Shown here: positions 22,464 through 32,457 of the stretch, in pieces
How positions within the stretch are numbered: the stretch's first letter is position 1
How the letters are laid out: each line of letters begins with the position of its first letter
DNA from: Labilibaculum sp041595635
Lineage (GTDB): Bacteria; Bacteroidota; Bacteroidia; Bacteroidales; Marinifilaceae
Assembly: GCF_041595635.1 (NCBI RefSeq)
Contig: NZ_JBFHJW010000002.1
Coordinates: 1 to 64,000, forward strand
Direction of reading: 5' to 3'
DNA length: 64,000 nt
Made by a program: the position numbers and the translations under genes
Notes under the pieces: generated by a model
What the model was told of the DNA's origin: nothing
The model's input: only the letters and a program-made list of their open reading frames with translations
The model's database searches: none

Positions 22464-23597
22464 ATGGAATTATTTGACGTATATAATGCTTACAAAATAA
22501 ATTTGGTGAACGGAAAAGGTCTTTATGTTTCTGACGATAAAGGAAACAAATACCTTGATTTTTATGGCGGTCATGGAGTGATCTCTATTGGACATTGCCA
22601 TCCTCACTATATTTTTAGAATTGAACACCAACTGCATTGTATTGGATTTTATTCGAATGCAGTAAAAAATGATATTCAAGAGAAATTAGCATACAAATTG
22701 GGTCAGATTTGTGGCTATGGTAATTACAATCTATTCTTGTGCAATTCCGGCGCTGAAGCGAATGAAAATGCATTAAAAATAGCTTCTTTTCACAGTGGAA
22801 AATCAAAAGTTGTAGCGATAAAAGGCTCATTTCATGGACGAAGTGGAGGAGCTTTGGCAATAACTGATAATCCTAAATTATCATCTAATTTTAATGCAAA
22901 ACACGAAGTTGCTTTTATTGCCATGGATGATTCCTTAGCTCTAGAGAAAGAGCTTGCTGCAAGTGACGTTGCAGCAATAATTATTGAGGGAATTCAAGGT
23001 GTTAACGGAGTAGTAGAACCTTCGGTTGAATTTTTGAAAGCGGCAGAACGTTTGTGTAAAAAATATAAAGCTTTGTTGATCTTAGACGAGGTTCAGTCTG
23101 GTTACGGGCGAACAGGGAAGTTTTTCGCTCATCAGTATGCAAATATTAAAGCAGATATCATAACAACAGCAAAAGGTATGGGAAATGGATTTCCTATTTC
23201 GGGTGTACTTATTTCCCCAGAAATAGATGCTTGGCCTGGAATGTTAGGAACTACTTTTGGAGGAAATCATTTAGCTTGTGCTGCTGGCTTGGCGGTGCTC
23301 GAAACCATTGATGAAGAAAAATTACTTGAAAATGCAAGTGAATTGGGAGCTTATTTAATTTCGAAATTAGCAACCAATAAAGCGGTAAAAGCAATTCGAG
23401 GAAAAGGATTGATGATTGGTGTCGACCTTGAAGATATGCCGACAATACGAAAACAACTTTTAGAGGAGCATGGCATTTTTACGGGAGCATCAGGAAGCAA
23501 AACACTTCGTTTGCTACCTCCACTTTCAATCACTAAAAAAGAAGTAGATCAATTCATCGAAGCATTTCAAGAAACCACCAAAACTGTATTAGTATGA
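22464..23597 (+). CDS. argD: Acetyl/succinylornithine aminotransferase
   Basis: A 377-residue class III PLP aminotransferase converting N-acylglutamate semialdehyde to N-acylornithine. The PLP lysine lies in TTAKGMGNGFPISGV, preceded by LILDEVQSGYGRTG; the phosphate-binding region is NSGAEANENALKIAS. Its stop overlaps the argB start by four bases (ATGA). In several Bacteroidota clusters the transcarbamylase gene argF' lies between argD and argB; here it is absent. Confidence 0.94.
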   Translation: MELFDVYNAYKINLVNGKGLYVSDDKGNKYLDFYGGHGVISIGHCHPHYIFRIEHQLHCIGFYSNAVKNDIQEKLAYKLGQICGYGNYNLFLCNSGAEANENALKIASFHSGKSKVVAIKGSFHGRSGGALAITDNPKLSSNFNAKHEVAFIAMDDSLALEKELAASDVAAIIIEGIQGVNGVVEPSVEFLKAAERLCKKYKALLILDEVQSGYGRTGKFFAHQYANIKADIITTAKGMGNGFPISGVLISPEIDAWPGMLGTTFGGNHLACAAGLAVLETIDEEKLLENASELGAYLISKLATNKAVKAIRGKGLMIGVDLEDMPTIRKQLLEEHGIFTGASGSKTLRLLPPLSITKKEVDQFIEAFQETTKTVLV

Positions 23598-24373
23598 TCG
23601 ATTTAACAGTAGTGAAAGTTGGAGGGAATGTAATTGACGATCCTGAAAAATTAAAAGACTTTTTAGATTCTTTTGCAAATTTGAGTGGCAAAATTGTATT
23701 GGTTCATGGCGGAGGTAAACTTGCTTCCGATTTAGCGGGTCAATTGGGTGTTAAAACCAAAATGATTGATGGAAGACGGATCACAGATGCAGAGAACCTT
23801 AAATTGGTTACCATGGTTTACGCAGGCTTAATTAATAAAAACATTGTTGCAGCATTGCAAGCTAGAGGCGTAAATGCAATGGGAATGTGCGGTGCCGATT
23901 TGGATTTAATTAGAGCTGAAAAAAGAGAGAATACAAAGATCGATTTTGGTTTTGTTGGTGATATTACTGCTGTAAATACATTATCTCTGTGCAAACAGAT
24001 TGAATGTAATTCGGTTTTAGTAATTGCACCCATCACTCATGATGGAGAGGGACAATTATTTAATACCAATGCCGATACGGTTGCAACAGAAGTGGCTGTA
24101 GCGTTGAGTCGTTTTTATAAAGTGAAATTGATTTATAGCTTCGAAAAACTGGGTGTACTCCTAAATTCAGAGGACGATAGTAGTGTAATTCCCGTATTGT
24201 CTGAGGAAAAATGTTTTGCCATGGTTGAACAAGGAAAAATTAACGCAGGAATGTTGCCGAAAACAGAGAATGCATTTTATGCACTTTCTAAAGGGGTAGA
24301 AGAGGTGTTTATTGGAAATTTTGTTTCCATGGAAAATAATTTATCATCAGGTACACAGGTTGTTACTGCATAG
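23594..24373 (+). CDS. argB: Acetylglutamate kinase (N-acylglutamate kinase)
   Basis: A 259-residue amino-acid-kinase family enzyme phosphorylating N-acylglutamate. The nucleotide site shows VVKVGGNVI and VLVHGGGKLASDL, the substrate site RITDAENLKLVTMVYAG, and INAGMLPKTENAF carries the conserved C-terminal lysine. It lacks the long N-terminal helix typical of arginine-sensitive kinases, so feedback by arginine is less likely, leaving control to transcription. Overlaps argD by four bases. Confidence 0.94.
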   Translation: MIDLTVVKVGGNVIDDPEKLKDFLDSFANLSGKIVLVHGGGKLASDLAGQLGVKTKMIDGRRITDAENLKLVTMVYAGLINKNIVAALQARGVNAMGMCGADLDLIRAEKRENTKIDFGFVGDITAVNTLSLCKQIECNSVLVIAPITHDGEGQLFNTNADTVATEVAVALSRFYKVKLIYSFEKLGVLLNSEDDSSVIPVLSEEKCFAMVEQGKINAGMLPKTENAFYALSKGVEEVFIGNFVSMENNLSSGTQVVTA

Positions 24374-24382
24374 TTTTATGAT

Positions 24383-25447
24383 ATGAATATTGAAAAGTAC
24401 ACGAAAATAGCGGTTGATACACTTAAAGAGCTAATTTCCATTCGGTCGTATAGTAAGGAGGAAAAAGAGGTCGCTGATTTAATGGAACAGAAACTGATTG
24501 CCTTCGATTATCAGGTGCACCGTAAGGGGAATAACGTTTGGGTGTTCAACAAAAATTTTGATGCATCAAAACCAGTTCTTCTTATGAATTCGCATCTTGA
24601 TACCGTTAGAGCTTCTGAAAAATATACCAAAGATCCATTTAACCCAGAAGTGGTAGATGGAAAATTATATGGCTTGGGAAGTAACGATGCTGGAGGATGT
24701 TTGGTATCTTTGATGGCGAGCTTTCTTGCCTTGGATGAGACAATTCAGAATTACAATCGTGTTTTTGTAGCTTCGTCTGAAGAGGAAATATCAGGAACTG
24801 GAGGTTTTGAATTGATTCAGGATGAGATTGGTCGAATTGATGTGGGAATTGTTGGTGAACCAACTTTAATGGAAATGGCCGTAGCCGAAAAAGGTTTAAT
24901 GGTTTTGGATTGTGAAGCAATTGGTGTTCCTGGACATGCAGCTCGTAACGAAGGTGTAAATGCTATAAGTATTGCAATGAAAGACATTGAATGGTTTCAT
25001 TCCTATCAATTTCCTAAGGAATCGCAGATGTTGGGTGCTGTAAAAATGAGTGTAACGCAAATTAATGCAGGAACTCAACACAACGTAGTTCCTGCATCTT
25101 GTAAATTTGTGGTTGATGTTCGAACCAATGAGCACTACTCTAACGAAAAGGCTTTTGACATTATTAAAGATAAGTTACAAAGTCAGGTAGTTGCCAGATC
25201 ATTTCGGATGAATTCATCCGGAATTCCTATGGAGCATCCTTTGATTCAAGCTGGCTTGAATTTAGGAATGAAATATTATGGATCTCCAACAACATCGGAT
25301 CAATCCATTATGAAAGGATTCCCCAGCTTAAAATTGGGACCAGGAGATTCGGCAAGATCCCATAGTGCAGATGAATTTATCTATTTGGAAGAAATCGAAA
25401 AAGGAATCGAAAAATATTATAACTTATTGAATGGTTTAAAACTATAG
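24383..25447 (+). CDS. argE: M20 family deacylase, acetyl(succinyl)ornithine deacetylase
   Basis: A 354-residue zinc amidohydrolase releasing ornithine or citrulline from the N-acylated intermediate. Metal ligands are visible in LLMNSHLDTVR, LYGLGSNDAGGC, SSEEEISGTGG and VGEPTLMEMA, and the dimerization domain contains PGHAARNEGVNAI. It lies 9 bases after argB. In Bacteroidota that use the succinyl- or acetylcitrulline route this enzyme acts on the N-acylcitrulline; which route is used cannot be told here because argF is not in the window. Confidence 0.9.
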   Translation: MNIEKYTKIAVDTLKELISIRSYSKEEKEVADLMEQKLIAFDYQVHRKGNNVWVFNKNFDASKPVLLMNSHLDTVRASEKYTKDPFNPEVVDGKLYGLGSNDAGGCLVSLMASFLALDETIQNYNRVFVASSEEEISGTGGFELIQDEIGRIDVGIVGEPTLMEMAVAEKGLMVLDCEAIGVPGHAARNEGVNAISIAMKDIEWFHSYQFPKESQMLGAVKMSVTQINAGTQHNVVPASCKFVVDVRTNEHYSNEKAFDIIKDKLQSQVVARSFRMNSSGIPMEHPLIQAGLNLGMKYYGSPTTSDQSIMKGFPSLKLGPGDSARSHSADEFIYLEEIEKGIEKYYNLLNGLKL

Positions 25448-25516
25448 GTTATTGAGATTTAAAATATGGAATGAAATAGAACCATAAATTAAACACCTAC
25501 TTTAAAGAGAATTACT

Positions 25517-26854
25517 ATGAAACTTTGGGATAAAGGCGTAAAGGTTAATAAAAAAATTGAACAATTCACGGTTGGTATGGATCGCGATTTGGATCTTCAG
25601 TTGGCAGCTTTCGATGTGTTAGGTTCGTTAGCACACATCGAAATGCTCGAATCGATTGGCTTATTGGAAAAAACAGAATTAAAGAAGATACAAGAGGAAT
25701 TACGAAAAATTTATTCCTCCATAAAAAATAATGATTTTGTAATTGAAGATGGAACCGAAGATGTTCACTCTCAAGTAGAATATCAGTTAACTCTTGCTTT
25801 AGGCGATATAGGAAAGAAAATTCATAGTGGAAGATCAAGAAATGATCAAGTTCTCTTGGATTTAAAACTATTTACACGAAATAAATTAGAGGAAATTGTT
25901 CGCGAAGGACGTTTGCTTTTTGATGAGTTAATTGCCAAAAGTAATGAGTACAAAGATGTTTTAATACCAGGTTACACACATTTGCAAGTAGCAATGCCTT
26001 CTTCCTTTGGTTTGTGGTTTGGAGCCTATGCCGAAAGTTTAACTGATGATTTAATGGTTTTGCAATCTGCATATAAGGTAGTGAATCAAAATCCATTAGG
26101 ATCGGGTGCAGGTTATGGTTCTTCTTTTCCTTTGAACCGACGTATGACAACAGAATTACTAGGCTTTAGAGATTTAAGCTATAATGTAGTTTATGCTCAA
26201 ATGGGACGTGGCAAAATGGAATTTACCGTACTTTCAGCACTAGCAAATATGGCTATGACCATAGCAAAATTAGCTATGGATGCTTGTTTGTATAACAGTC
26301 AGAACTTTAATTTTTTAAGTTTTCCTGACGAGCTGACAACTGGAAGTAGCATTATGCCACACAAAAAAAATCCTGATGTTTTTGAATTAATTCGTGCTCA
26401 TGCAAATGCTTTGCAGATGTTGCCCGCGCAAATTCAGGCTGTAACTTCCAATCTTCCTTCTGGATATCATAGAGATTATCAACTAACAAAGGAATTCTTT
26501 ATGCCTGCTTTCGATAAAATGATTGCTTGTTTGGAAATGACTAGAATCATGTTAACTGAGGTGAAAATTAACAAGGACGTACTAAAGGATGAACGCTACA
26601 AGTACATGTTTACAGTAGAAGAAGTAAATCAGATGGTTCTTGATGGTATTCCTTTTCGTGATGCCTATAAAAAAATTGGGCAAATTGTAGAGGAAGGAAA
26701 TTTCAAATACGAAGGCAGCATAAATCATGTTCATGAAGGGAGTATTGGAAATTTGTGCAATGATCAAATTATAGAGAAGATGAATGAAATTTTTGTTGGC
26801 TTTAATTTCAATAAAACCAAAGAAGCTTACATGAATTTATTGAATAGAATCTAA
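25517..26854 (+). CDS. argH: Argininosuccinate lyase
   Basis: A 445-residue fumarase/aspartase superfamily enzyme releasing arginine and fumarate. The signature loop GSSIMPHKKNPDVFELIR is present (catalytic Ser and Lys), along with HSGRSRNDQVLLDLKLF and PGYTHLQVAMPSSFG with the conserved Thr-His. Last of the dedicated arginine genes; 69 bases separate it from argE and 42 from carA. Confidence 0.96.
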   Translation: MKLWDKGVKVNKKIEQFTVGMDRDLDLQLAAFDVLGSLAHIEMLESIGLLEKTELKKIQEELRKIYSSIKNNDFVIEDGTEDVHSQVEYQLTLALGDIGKKIHSGRSRNDQVLLDLKLFTRNKLEEIVREGRLLFDELIAKSNEYKDVLIPGYTHLQVAMPSSFGLWFGAYAESLTDDLMVLQSAYKVVNQNPLGSGAGYGSSFPLNRRMTTELLGFRDLSYNVVYAQMGRGKMEFTVLSALANMAMTIAKLAMDACLYNSQNFNFLSFPDELTTGSSIMPHKKNPDVFELIRAHANALQMLPAQIQAVTSNLPSGYHRDYQLTKEFFMPAFDKMIACLEMTRIMLTEVKINKDVLKDERYKYMFTVEEVNQMVLDGIPFRDAYKKIGQIVEEGNFKYEGSINHVHEGSIGNLCNDQIIEKMNEIFVGFNFNKTKEAYMNLLNRI

Positions 26855-26896
26855 ACAGTTAAGGAAATTTATATTTAACCATTTTATATAACTTTT

Positions 26897-27988
26897 ATGT
26901 CAGAAGAGACAAAAGCTAAATTAATTTTACAGGATGGATCCGAGTACATCGGTACATCATTTGGTTATCAGGAATCCATTGCGGGAGAAATGGTATTTAA
27001 CACAGCAATGACGGGTTACCCGGAAAGTTTAACCGACCCCTCGTACAAGGGGCAAATTCTAGTTAGTACATTTCCATTGATTGGTAACTATGGAGTTCCA
27101 GGTGATATGCAGGAAGATGAATTGTTTCGTTTTTACGAATCAGATAAAATTCAGGTTTCTGCATTTATTGTATCTGATTATACCGAGGCTTATAGTCATT
27201 GGAATGCAAGCTTGAGCCTAGGAGATTGGATGAAACAACATAAAATTCCAGGAATTTATGGTGTTGATACTCGTGCATTAACAAAAAAGCTACGAGAACA
27301 AGGTAGTATGCTGGCTAAAATTGTTTTTGAAGATCAGGTTCCAGAATGGAAAGATCCAAATTTAGAGAATTTGGTATCTCAGGTAAGTGTTTCGGAAAAA
27401 ATCGTGTACGGAAAAGGAAAGCATAAAGTGTTGTTGCTCGATTGTGGTGTAAAAAACAATATCATTCGTTGTTTGTTGAAACGCGACACAACTGTTATTC
27501 GTGTACCTCACGATTATGATTTTACCAAGGAAGATTACGATGGTTTGTTCATTTCTAACGGTCCTGGAGATCCAAAACAAAATGTAAAAGCAATTGCAAA
27601 TCTGAAATCTGCATTTTCAAAAGATACTCCAATAATGGGAATTTGTTTGGGAACCCAGCTAATGGCCTTGGCTGCAGGAGCAGATACTTACAAATTAAAG
27701 TACGGACATAGAAGTCATAATCAACCTGTTGTTTTGAAAAACAGTAAGCGTTGTTTTATCACTTCTCAAAATCATGGTTATGCCATAAATATGGACAGTT
27801 TGCCAGAGGAATGGCAGCCTTTATTTGTGAATGCTAATGATAATACCTGCGAAGGGATTAAACACATTAGCAAACCATTTTTTGCATCTCAGTTTCACCC
27901 TGAAGCTTCCAGTGGTCCAACAGATACAGAATTTCTGTTCGATGATTTTATTCAAATGATAGAAGATTATAAAAGTCAAAAACAATAA
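26897..27988 (+). CDS. carA: Carbamoyl-phosphate synthase small (glutaminase) subunit
   Basis: A 363-residue class I glutamine amidotransferase feeding ammonia to CarB. The Cys nucleophile is in MGICLGTQLMALAAG, and the His/Glu pair in SQFHPEASSGPTDTEF. The N-terminal CPSase small domain shows VFNTAMTGYPESLTDPSY. Its place at the end of the arg operon ties carbamoyl phosphate supply to arginine demand. No strong internal promoter was seen in the 42-base gap, although TATATTTAAC there could be a weak one. Confidence 0.97.
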   Translation: MSEETKAKLILQDGSEYIGTSFGYQESIAGEMVFNTAMTGYPESLTDPSYKGQILVSTFPLIGNYGVPGDMQEDELFRFYESDKIQVSAFIVSDYTEAYSHWNASLSLGDWMKQHKIPGIYGVDTRALTKKLREQGSMLAKIVFEDQVPEWKDPNLENLVSQVSVSEKIVYGKGKHKVLLLDCGVKNNIIRCLLKRDTTVIRVPHDYDFTKEDYDGLFISNGPGDPKQNVKAIANLKSAFSKDTPIMGICLGTQLMALAAGADTYKLKYGHRSHNQPVVLKNSKRCFITSQNHGYAINMDSLPEEWQPLFVNANDNTCEGIKHISKPFFASQFHPEASSGPTDTEFLFDDFIQMIEDYKSQKQ

Positions 27989-28013
27989 GTAAGTCCTTTA
28001 ATTCGCAAATAAA

Positions 28014-31000
28014 ATGAAGCAAGATATAAAGAAAGTACTGGTATTAGGTTCTGGAGCACTGAAAATTGGTGAGGCTGGGGAGTTTGACTATTCAGGTTCG
28101 CAGGCTTTAAAAGCCATGAAGGAGGAAGGAATTTATACGGTACTAATCAATCCAAACATTGCAACGGTGCAGACTTCGAAAGGAGTTGCCGACCAGATTT
28201 ATTTTTTACCGGTTACTCCTTTTTTTGTAGAGCAAGTGATCCTAAAAGAAAAACCAGATGGAATCCTTTTAGCTTTTGGAGGACAAACAGCATTAAACTG
28301 TGGAATTGAACTTTTTAATTCCGGATTACTAAAGAAATACAATCTTCAAGTTTTGGGAACTCCAATCGAGACCATTATTAAAACTGAAGACCGAGAGATA
28401 TTCGCCAACGAGTTACGTAAGATTGATGTAAAAACACCTCAGTCGTATGCGGTAGAATCGATTCCAGAGGCATTAAAAGCAGCTGAAAAATTGGGTTTCC
28501 CAATTATTGTACGTGCCGCATTTACCTTAGGTGGACAAGGAAGTGGTTTCTGTTCCAATATGGAAGAACTGGAAAAATTGGCAGAAAATGCATTGTCGTA
28601 TTCAAGCCAAATTTTGGTGGAAGAATCTTTAAAAGGTTGGAAAGAAGTTGAATACGAGGTGGTTCGTGATGCTTACGACAATTGTATTACGGTTTGTAAT
28701 ATGGAGAATTTCGATCCACTGGGAATCCATACTGGTGAAAGTATTGTTATTGCGCCATCGCAAACACTAACTAATTCCGAATACCACAAACTACGATCTT
28801 TGGCTATTAAAATCATTCGTCACATGGGTGTGGTGGGTGAGTGTAATGTTCAGTATGCTCTCGATCCTAATTCAGAAGATTACCGTGTAATTGAGGTGAA
28901 TGCTCGTTTGTCGAGATCTTCAGCTTTAGCTTCAAAAGCAACCGGTTACCCATTGGCTTTTGTGGCTGCAAAACTTGGTTTGGGATATGCTTTGCATGAA
29001 CTAAAAAATACCGTTACACAAACAACTACTGCTTGTTTCGAACCAGCTTTGGATTATGTGGTTTGTAAGATTCCTCGTTGGGATTTGAATAAATTCGAAG
29101 GAGTGACCAAAGAGATTGGTTCCAGTATGAAGAGTGTTGGAGAGGTAATGGCAATTGGTCGTAATTTCGAGGAAGCAATTCAAAAAGGTCTTCGAATGAT
29201 TGGTCAGGGAATGCACGGTTTTGTTGGAAACGTTCATTCCAAATTTGAGGATGTTGATCAGGAATTGTCTCACCCAACCGACATGCGTATTTTCTCTATC
29301 GCTCAAGCGTTCGAACAAGGATATTCTATCGATAAAATACATGATCTTACTGCTATTGATAAATGGTTTCTAAGTAAGTTAGAACACATTACAAAGTTAA
29401 AGTGGAATCTTCAGAAGTACAATTCTTTACAGGAATTACCTGATGCATTACTTAAGGCAGCAAAAGTGTATGGTTTTTCTGATTTTCAGGTAGCTCGTTT
29501 CGTATTGAAATCCGAGAAGACAGATATGGAATCGGAACTTTTAGATGTAAGAAAATATCGAAAAGAAAAAGGAATTATTCCCGTTGTTAAGCAAATAGAT
29601 ACGCTTGCTGCAGAATATCCTGCTCAAACCAATTATGTATATTTGACTTATAGTGGAGATGAAAATGATATCACTTATGAAAATGACAATCAGTCGGTTA
29701 TTGTCTTAGGATCTGGAGCATATCGAATTGGATCTTCGGTGGAATTTGACTGGTGTAGTGTAAATGCCCTTAATGCAGTAAACAAGGAAGGTTTACGATC
29801 GGTAATGATCAATTACAATCCTGAAACAGTAAGTACCGACTACGATGTGTGTGATCGTTTGTACTTTGATGAGCTATCTTTTGAAAGAGTCTTGGATATT
29901 ATTGATTTGGAATCACCTCGAGGCGTAATTGTTTCGGTAGGAGGTCAAATTCCACAAAATTTATCCATGCGCTTGCATAAAGCAGAGGTTAAAGTGTTGG
30001 GAACATCTCCAGAATCTATTGATAGAGCTGAGAATCGACAAACGTTCTCTGCCATGCTCGATGATTTAAAGATTGATCAACCAAGATGGAATGAGTTAAC
30101 TAGCAAAGAAGCAATCAATGACTTTATTGACGAGGTTGGTTTTCCAGTTTTAATACGTCCTAGTTATGTACTTTCGGGTGCTGCCATGAATGTGGTATCA
30201 AATCCAGATGAGTTAGGGCATTTCCTTGATTTAGCGGCTCAGGTATCCAAGCAGTATCCTGTTGTAGTTAGTGAATTTATTCAGGAAGCTAAGGAAATTG
30301 AATTTGATGGTGTAGCTAAAAATGGCGACATTATTATTGATGCTATTTCGGAACATGTAGAATTTGCTGGAGTTCACTCTGGAGATGCTACGCTGGTGTT
30401 CCCACCACAAAAACTCTACTTCGAAACAATTCGTAGAATTCGTAAAATTGCAGGTAAAATTGCAAAATCTCTAAATATTACTGGACCTTTCAATATGCAA
30501 TTATTGGCAAAGGATAATGATATTAAAGTGATTGAGTGTAATCTTCGTGCCAGTAGAAGTTTCCCATTTGTTTCTAAAGTGATGAACTTTAATTTTATTG
30601 AAACAGCTACACAGGCAATGTTGGATGTAAATATTCCTACTAATTTACCTTCCATGTTCGAGTTGGAGCACATTGGTATTAAAGCTTCTCAGTTTTCTTT
30701 TTCAAGATTGTCGAAAGCAGATCCTGTTTTGGGTGTTGATATGTCCTCAACAGGTGAAGTTGGTTGTTTGGGAGCAGATTATTACGATGCGATATTAAAA
30801 GCCATGTTATCAGTTGGGTATCGAATTCCGAAGAAGGCTGTGCTAATTAGTAGTGGTCCTATTCGCTCAAAAATTGAGCTCTTGAAAAGTGCAAAAATGC
30901 TTGAAGCAAGAGGACATAAATTGTATGGAACAAGAGGAACCGCAAAATTTCTTGAAGAGAATGGAATTACCATTGAAAGTGTTGCTTGGCCTGATGAAGA

Positions 31001-31253
31001 TGCTGATGTTACAGCTCAAAGTTTAATCAGGGATCGTAAAGTTGATTTGGTGATTAATGTGCCTAAGAATTTAAGCAAATCAGAATTGAATAACGATTAT
31101 TTGATCAGAAGAACAGCCATCGATTTGAATGTGCCTTTGGTTACCAATGCACGATTGGCTTCTGCTTTTGTTTATTCTTTTTGTAAAAAAGACGAATCCG
31201 ATTTAGGAATAAACAGTTTTAGCGATTATGTAGAACCAAAACACGATTGGTAA
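28014..31253 (+). CDS. carB: Carbamoyl-phosphate synthase large subunit
   Basis: The 1079-residue synthetase makes carbamoyl phosphate from bicarbonate, ammonia and two ATP. It has the duplicated ATP-grasp halves (VLVLGSGALKIGEAGEFDYS and VIVLGSGAYRIGSSVEFDWC mark the starts of the two halves). The allosteric MGS-like domain is at the C-terminus, with LYGTRGTAKFLEENG. Length is normal. It is followed by a strong terminator that closes the 12-kb operon. Confidence 0.97.
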   Translation: MKQDIKKVLVLGSGALKIGEAGEFDYSGSQALKAMKEEGIYTVLINPNIATVQTSKGVADQIYFLPVTPFFVEQVILKEKPDGILLAFGGQTALNCGIELFNSGLLKKYNLQVLGTPIETIIKTEDREIFANELRKIDVKTPQSYAVESIPEALKAAEKLGFPIIVRAAFTLGGQGSGFCSNMEELEKLAENALSYSSQILVEESLKGWKEVEYEVVRDAYDNCITVCNMENFDPLGIHTGESIVIAPSQTLTNSEYHKLRSLAIKIIRHMGVVGECNVQYALDPNSEDYRVIEVNARLSRSSALASKATGYPLAFVAAKLGLGYALHELKNTVTQTTTACFEPALDYVVCKIPRWDLNKFEGVTKEIGSSMKSVGEVMAIGRNFEEAIQKGLRMIGQGMHGFVGNVHSKFEDVDQELSHPTDMRIFSIAQAFEQGYSIDKIHDLTAIDKWFLSKLEHITKLKWNLQKYNSLQELPDALLKAAKVYGFSDFQVARFVLKSEKTDMESELLDVRKYRKEKGIIPVVKQIDTLAAEYPAQTNYVYLTYSGDENDITYENDNQSVIVLGSGAYRIGSSVEFDWCSVNALNAVNKEGLRSVMINYNPETVSTDYDVCDRLYFDELSFERVLDIIDLESPRGVIVSVGGQIPQNLSMRLHKAEVKVLGTSPESIDRAENRQTFSAMLDDLKIDQPRWNELTSKEAINDFIDEVGFPVLIRPSYVLSGAAMNVVSNPDELGHFLDLAAQVSKQYPVVVSEFIQEAKEIEFDGVAKNGDIIIDAISEHVEFAGVHSGDATLVFPPQKLYFETIRRIRKIAGKIAKSLNITGPFNMQLLAKDNDIKVIECNLRASRSFPFVSKVMNFNFIETATQAMLDVNIPTNLPSMFELEHIGIKASQFSFSRLSKADPVLGVDMSSTGEVGCLGADYYDAILKAMLSVGYRIPKKAVLISSGPIRSKIELLKSAKMLEARGHKLYGTRGTAKFLEENGITIESVAWPDEDADVTAQSLIRDRKVDLVINVPKNLSKSELNNDYLIRRTAIDLNVPLVTNARLASAFVYSFCKKDESDLGINSFSDYVEPKHDW

Positions 31254-31285
31254 ATTATAGTTGTTTAAAATCTTATAAATAAGAG

Positions 31286-31322
31286 AAGACCTGATAGGTG
31301 CAGAATGCCATCAGGTCTTTTT
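31286..31322 (+). terminator. Terminator of the arg-car operon
   Basis: AAGACCTGAT and ATCAGGTCTT form a perfect 10-bp stem around a 14-base loop with a further short GG/CC pairing, followed by TTT and an AT-rich tail. Confidence 0.85.
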
Positions 31323-31366
31323 ATTTTAGTGCTTTTGCCTAACTTTATTAATAAAAAAAACGGATA

Positions 31367-31768
31367 ATGAGCAAATATATTTATACACTGCAGCTTAAAG
31401 TGCGCGATTATGAGTGCGATATTCAAGGGGTAGTAAATAATTCGGTATATCAGAATTATTTGGAGCATGCACGACATGAGTTTTTAGGTTCCATTGGAAA
31501 TAATTTTAAGGCTCTACACGAGCAAGGAATCGATGCTATGGTCTCTAGAGTTGAGGTTGACTATAAAAGTTCATTAACTAGTGGAGATGATTTTGAGGTT
31601 CGTTTGTACATAGAACGAGAGGGAATAAAATTGATTTTTCATGAGGATATTTATCGAGTTTCGGATGGTAAACTTTGTGCCAAAGGGAAGGTTTTCACCA
31701 TTTGCCTAGTCAATGGTCGTCTTTCGAAAGGAGAAGTATTCTATGAATTATTTGCTAAGTACTTTTAA
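31367..31768 (+). CDS. Hotdog-fold acyl-CoA thioesterase (YbgC/4HBT-like)
   Basis: A 133-residue protein with the hotdog thioesterase signature VRDYECDIQGVVNNSVYQNY, where the D-x-x-G-x-V-x-x-x-x-Y pattern holds the catalytic Asp and backbone contacts, then LEHARHEFL on the long helix. Enzymes of this group hydrolyse short- or medium-chain acyl-CoAs; the substrate is not predictable. It has its own terminator downstream and lies after the arg-car terminator, so it is probably monocistronic. Confidence 0.87.
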   Translation: MSKYIYTLQLKVRDYECDIQGVVNNSVYQNYLEHARHEFLGSIGNNFKALHEQGIDAMVSRVEVDYKSSLTSGDDFEVRLYIEREGIKLIFHEDIYRVSDGKLCAKGKVFTICLVNGRLSKGEVFYELFAKYF

Positions 31769-31774
31769 AAAATG

Positions 31775-31803
31775 AATCCTCTTTTAATTAGAGGATTTTT
31801 TTT
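31775..31803 (+). terminator. Terminator after the thioesterase gene
   Basis: AATCCTCT and AGAGGATT form a perfect 8-bp stem with a 7-base loop, followed by T8. It overlaps the 3' end of the convergent methyltransferase gene. Confidence 0.85.
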
Positions 31804-32425
31804 GCATTAAACAGTAAATTGCTTGGTGAGCTTTAGGTTTGCCTTTTACCAAAATGGTTTTTAATTCAAGAATATGAAATAGAGGAGACATTAATTTTTC
31901 AATTTCTTTCTCAGATGAAAAATAGAGCAGGGTTCCAAGAGGTGTTATGCGATACTTATCCTTGCTACCAAAGCACGTATCATCCTCGCTAAAACATACC
32001 GACAAATAAATTCCATCTGTTTCTAAGAGCTCGAAAATATTCTTTACATATTGCATACGTTCCAAGGGGAAAATATGATGCAATACCTCATAATCAAATG
32101 CAAATTTGAATTTTAGTTTCGGTGATACCAGTGGTTTTGATAAATCAAGAATATGAAAATAAGCAGTTCTATTTTCAGTCTTAAATAATTGTTTGGCTTT
32201 TTCAATGGCGATCTCCGAAAAGTCATAGCCATATATTTCGAACCCTAGTTTGGAGAAACACAAACTATAGTTGCCAGTGCCACAACCTAAATCGGCCATT
32301 CTGCATGGAGTAATAATTCTCTGATTGACTAACTTAAGAAGGCATTTGGGTAAATTGCTTCTTATCCAGGGAATATCTTTTCGGGGAATGTTTTTGTAAA
32401 TAAAGTTTAGTTGTGATGAATCCAT
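31784..32425 (-). CDS. Class I SAM-dependent methyltransferase
   Basis: A 213-residue methyltransferase. Motif I is MADLGCGTGNYSLCFSKLG, motif II starts EIYGYDFSEIAIEKAKQLF, and FDYEVLHHIFPLERMQYVK is the post-motif region. This resembles UbiG/Tam-like small-molecule methyltransferases, but nothing fixes the substrate. It is convergent with the thioesterase and their ends overlap the same hairpin. A terminator-like hairpin lies just upstream of its start on the same strand, which is unusual. Confidence 0.85.
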   Translation of the reverse strand: MDSSQLNFIYKNIPRKDIPWIRSNLPKCLLKLVNQRIITPCRMADLGCGTGNYSLCFSKLGFEIYGYDFSEIAIEKAKQLFKTENRTAYFHILDLSKPLVSPKLKFKFAFDYEVLHHIFPLERMQYVKNIFELLETDGIYLSVCFSEDDTCFGSKDKYRITPLGTLLYFSSEKEIEKLMSPLFHILELKTILVKGKPKAHQAIYCLMQKKSSN

Positions 32426-32457
32426 TGAATGAAGGTATGAATCTTCTTTTCAATAAA

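Noticed and set aside
29001..29342. Long minus-strand ORFs inside carB
   Set aside because: They are antisense to a fully conserved carB; no independent evidence of coding.
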